A stretch of 64,000 nucleotides of DNA, taken from positions 248,001-312,000 of the forward strand of contig OX595985.1 in assembly GCA_951394045.1 (NCBI GenBank), in the 5' to 3' direction. How positions within the stretch are numbered: the stretch's first letter is position 1; each line of letters begins with the position of its first letter. Below, in pieces: positions 63,316 to 64,000 of this stretch. Under the pieces are notes generated by a model that was not told the origin of the DNA, did not search any database, and was given only the letters and a program-made list of their open reading frames with translations. Origin of the DNA: Nitzschia sp. DOCU1. Lineage: Eukaryota > Bacillariophyta > Bacillariophyceae > Bacillariales > Bacillariaceae. The translations under genes and the position numbers were made by a program.

Positions 63316-64000
63316 CTATTCATCGCTGCTTTCAATAGTACTTTCTTCGGTAGTACCGGTAGTTGCTCTGGTAGCTTGAATCGACTTGTTTGCCGCGATA
63401 TAGGAAACAAGTTGGCTTCGGGTTTTCTCCTTGAGTTGTGCAGTCTTGTCATGCTTGAGACGATCTTTCTTGCTCTTCTCCGCCCCGGTCTGACGGCGCC
63501 AACCAGGAACCAAGACCGGCTTGACGGGAGAGAGAACAAGAACACCGCTCAACGACTCATCCCGCTCTTCAGGTGGCATCACTGCCGAACCAGCATTGGC
63601 AGGTGGAGCCTTCTTTGCTTCCTGCCGTGCAGGAGGCACGGTCGGGGCGATTGGAATTGGAGCCAAAGTCGGGGCTGCCGGGATTTCGATAAGTGCAGCA
63701 GAAACCTGGGCAGGAAGAGCTTGAGACACGACGGAAGGCAAAGTTGGAGCTTTCGGAATGGCTGCACCACTAGCCGAAGTGTCGTTTTGAAGAATAGCAT
63801 GACTATCTGTAAAAGGAAGTACATAAAATATATATGTTAGTACATGAAGTTACAATGTAGGAGTACTTGGCGATCTTCAGCATACAAGCAGCCCGATCCT
63901 CGACTAACCTGTGGAGTCGTCGTCATCAACAACTGCCATTGAGCTCAAAAGCGCAGCAGTTGCATCAACCCCCTTGGTGATTTTGGTAATCTTCTCACGC
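63316..64000 (-). CDS. C-terminal part of an unidentified gene leaving the window
   Basis: Two exons on the minus strand: one from beyond the window end to 63909 and one 63806-63316 (TAG). The junction ST|DSHAILQND is in frame, with GTTAGT donor and a T-rich TTTTACAG acceptor. Visible protein: KITKITKGVDATAALLSSM, then an acidic VVDDDDS, then a long Pro/Ala-rich linker (PAAPTLAPIPIAPTVPP), then VLVPGWRRQTGAEKSKKDRLKHDKT and a Ser/Thr-rich end. No domain recognised. It overlaps nothing and converges with the Gly-rich gene, only 41 bp apart. Confidence 0.6.

Overview
The window looks like nuclear DNA of a diatom, probably a raphid pennate; the species cannot be told from sequence alone. The grounds are short GT-AG introns (about 65-195 nt), a nuclear psb28 gene with an ASAFAP-type plastid presequence, an AdoMet decarboxylase/spermidine synthase fusion, two class III cyclase-phosphodiesterase fusions, three DUF6824 proteins, a heat-shock factor and a Copia element of the diatom (CoDi-like) type.

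Layout. 1-7.3 kb: two neighbouring minus-strand DUF6824 genes; the 3' end of the first has been duplicated twice downstream as decaying ~300-bp copies. 7.3-18.5 kb: a large composite mobile region bounded by similar ~175-bp direct repeats. It holds a 131-aa ORF, a 2OG-Fe(II) oxygenase-like gene, a 1,240-aa ORF of unknown family, a transposase C-terminal part cut by a 200-N gap, and several repeat families. 19-21.4 kb: the polyamine fusion gene. 22.1-22.7 kb: a TA-flanked MITE-like element carrying two arrays of four 18-bp palindromes; a half copy lies at 61.8 kb. 23-32.4 kb: cyclase-PDE 1, a GCR1-like pseudogene, a YSxEER-family gene and a third DUF6824 gene. 36-43 kb: HSF, an MFS_5-type transporter, a small membrane protein and a coiled-coil protein. 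44.7-51.3 kb: a young Copia retrotransposon with identical 200-bp LTRs and an intron-like interruption inside the reverse transcriptase. 52-64 kb: a second YSxEER gene, cyclase-PDE 2, psb28, aspartate-semialdehyde dehydrogenase, a two-repeat Gly-rich protein and the end of a gene that leaves the window.

Host genes are mostly regulatory (DUF6824, HSF, GCR1-like, cyclic nucleotide signalling), with a few metabolic or photosynthetic genes between them. No operon logic applies. The cyclase-PDE and YSxEER genes occur as a pair twice, which suggests an old segmental duplication. Intergenic DNA is strongly enriched in two short palindromes, TACCGGTA and TACCWGGTA. I found neither in the two large mobile regions. 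Exon joins were made by eye from splice consensus, frame and family continuity.
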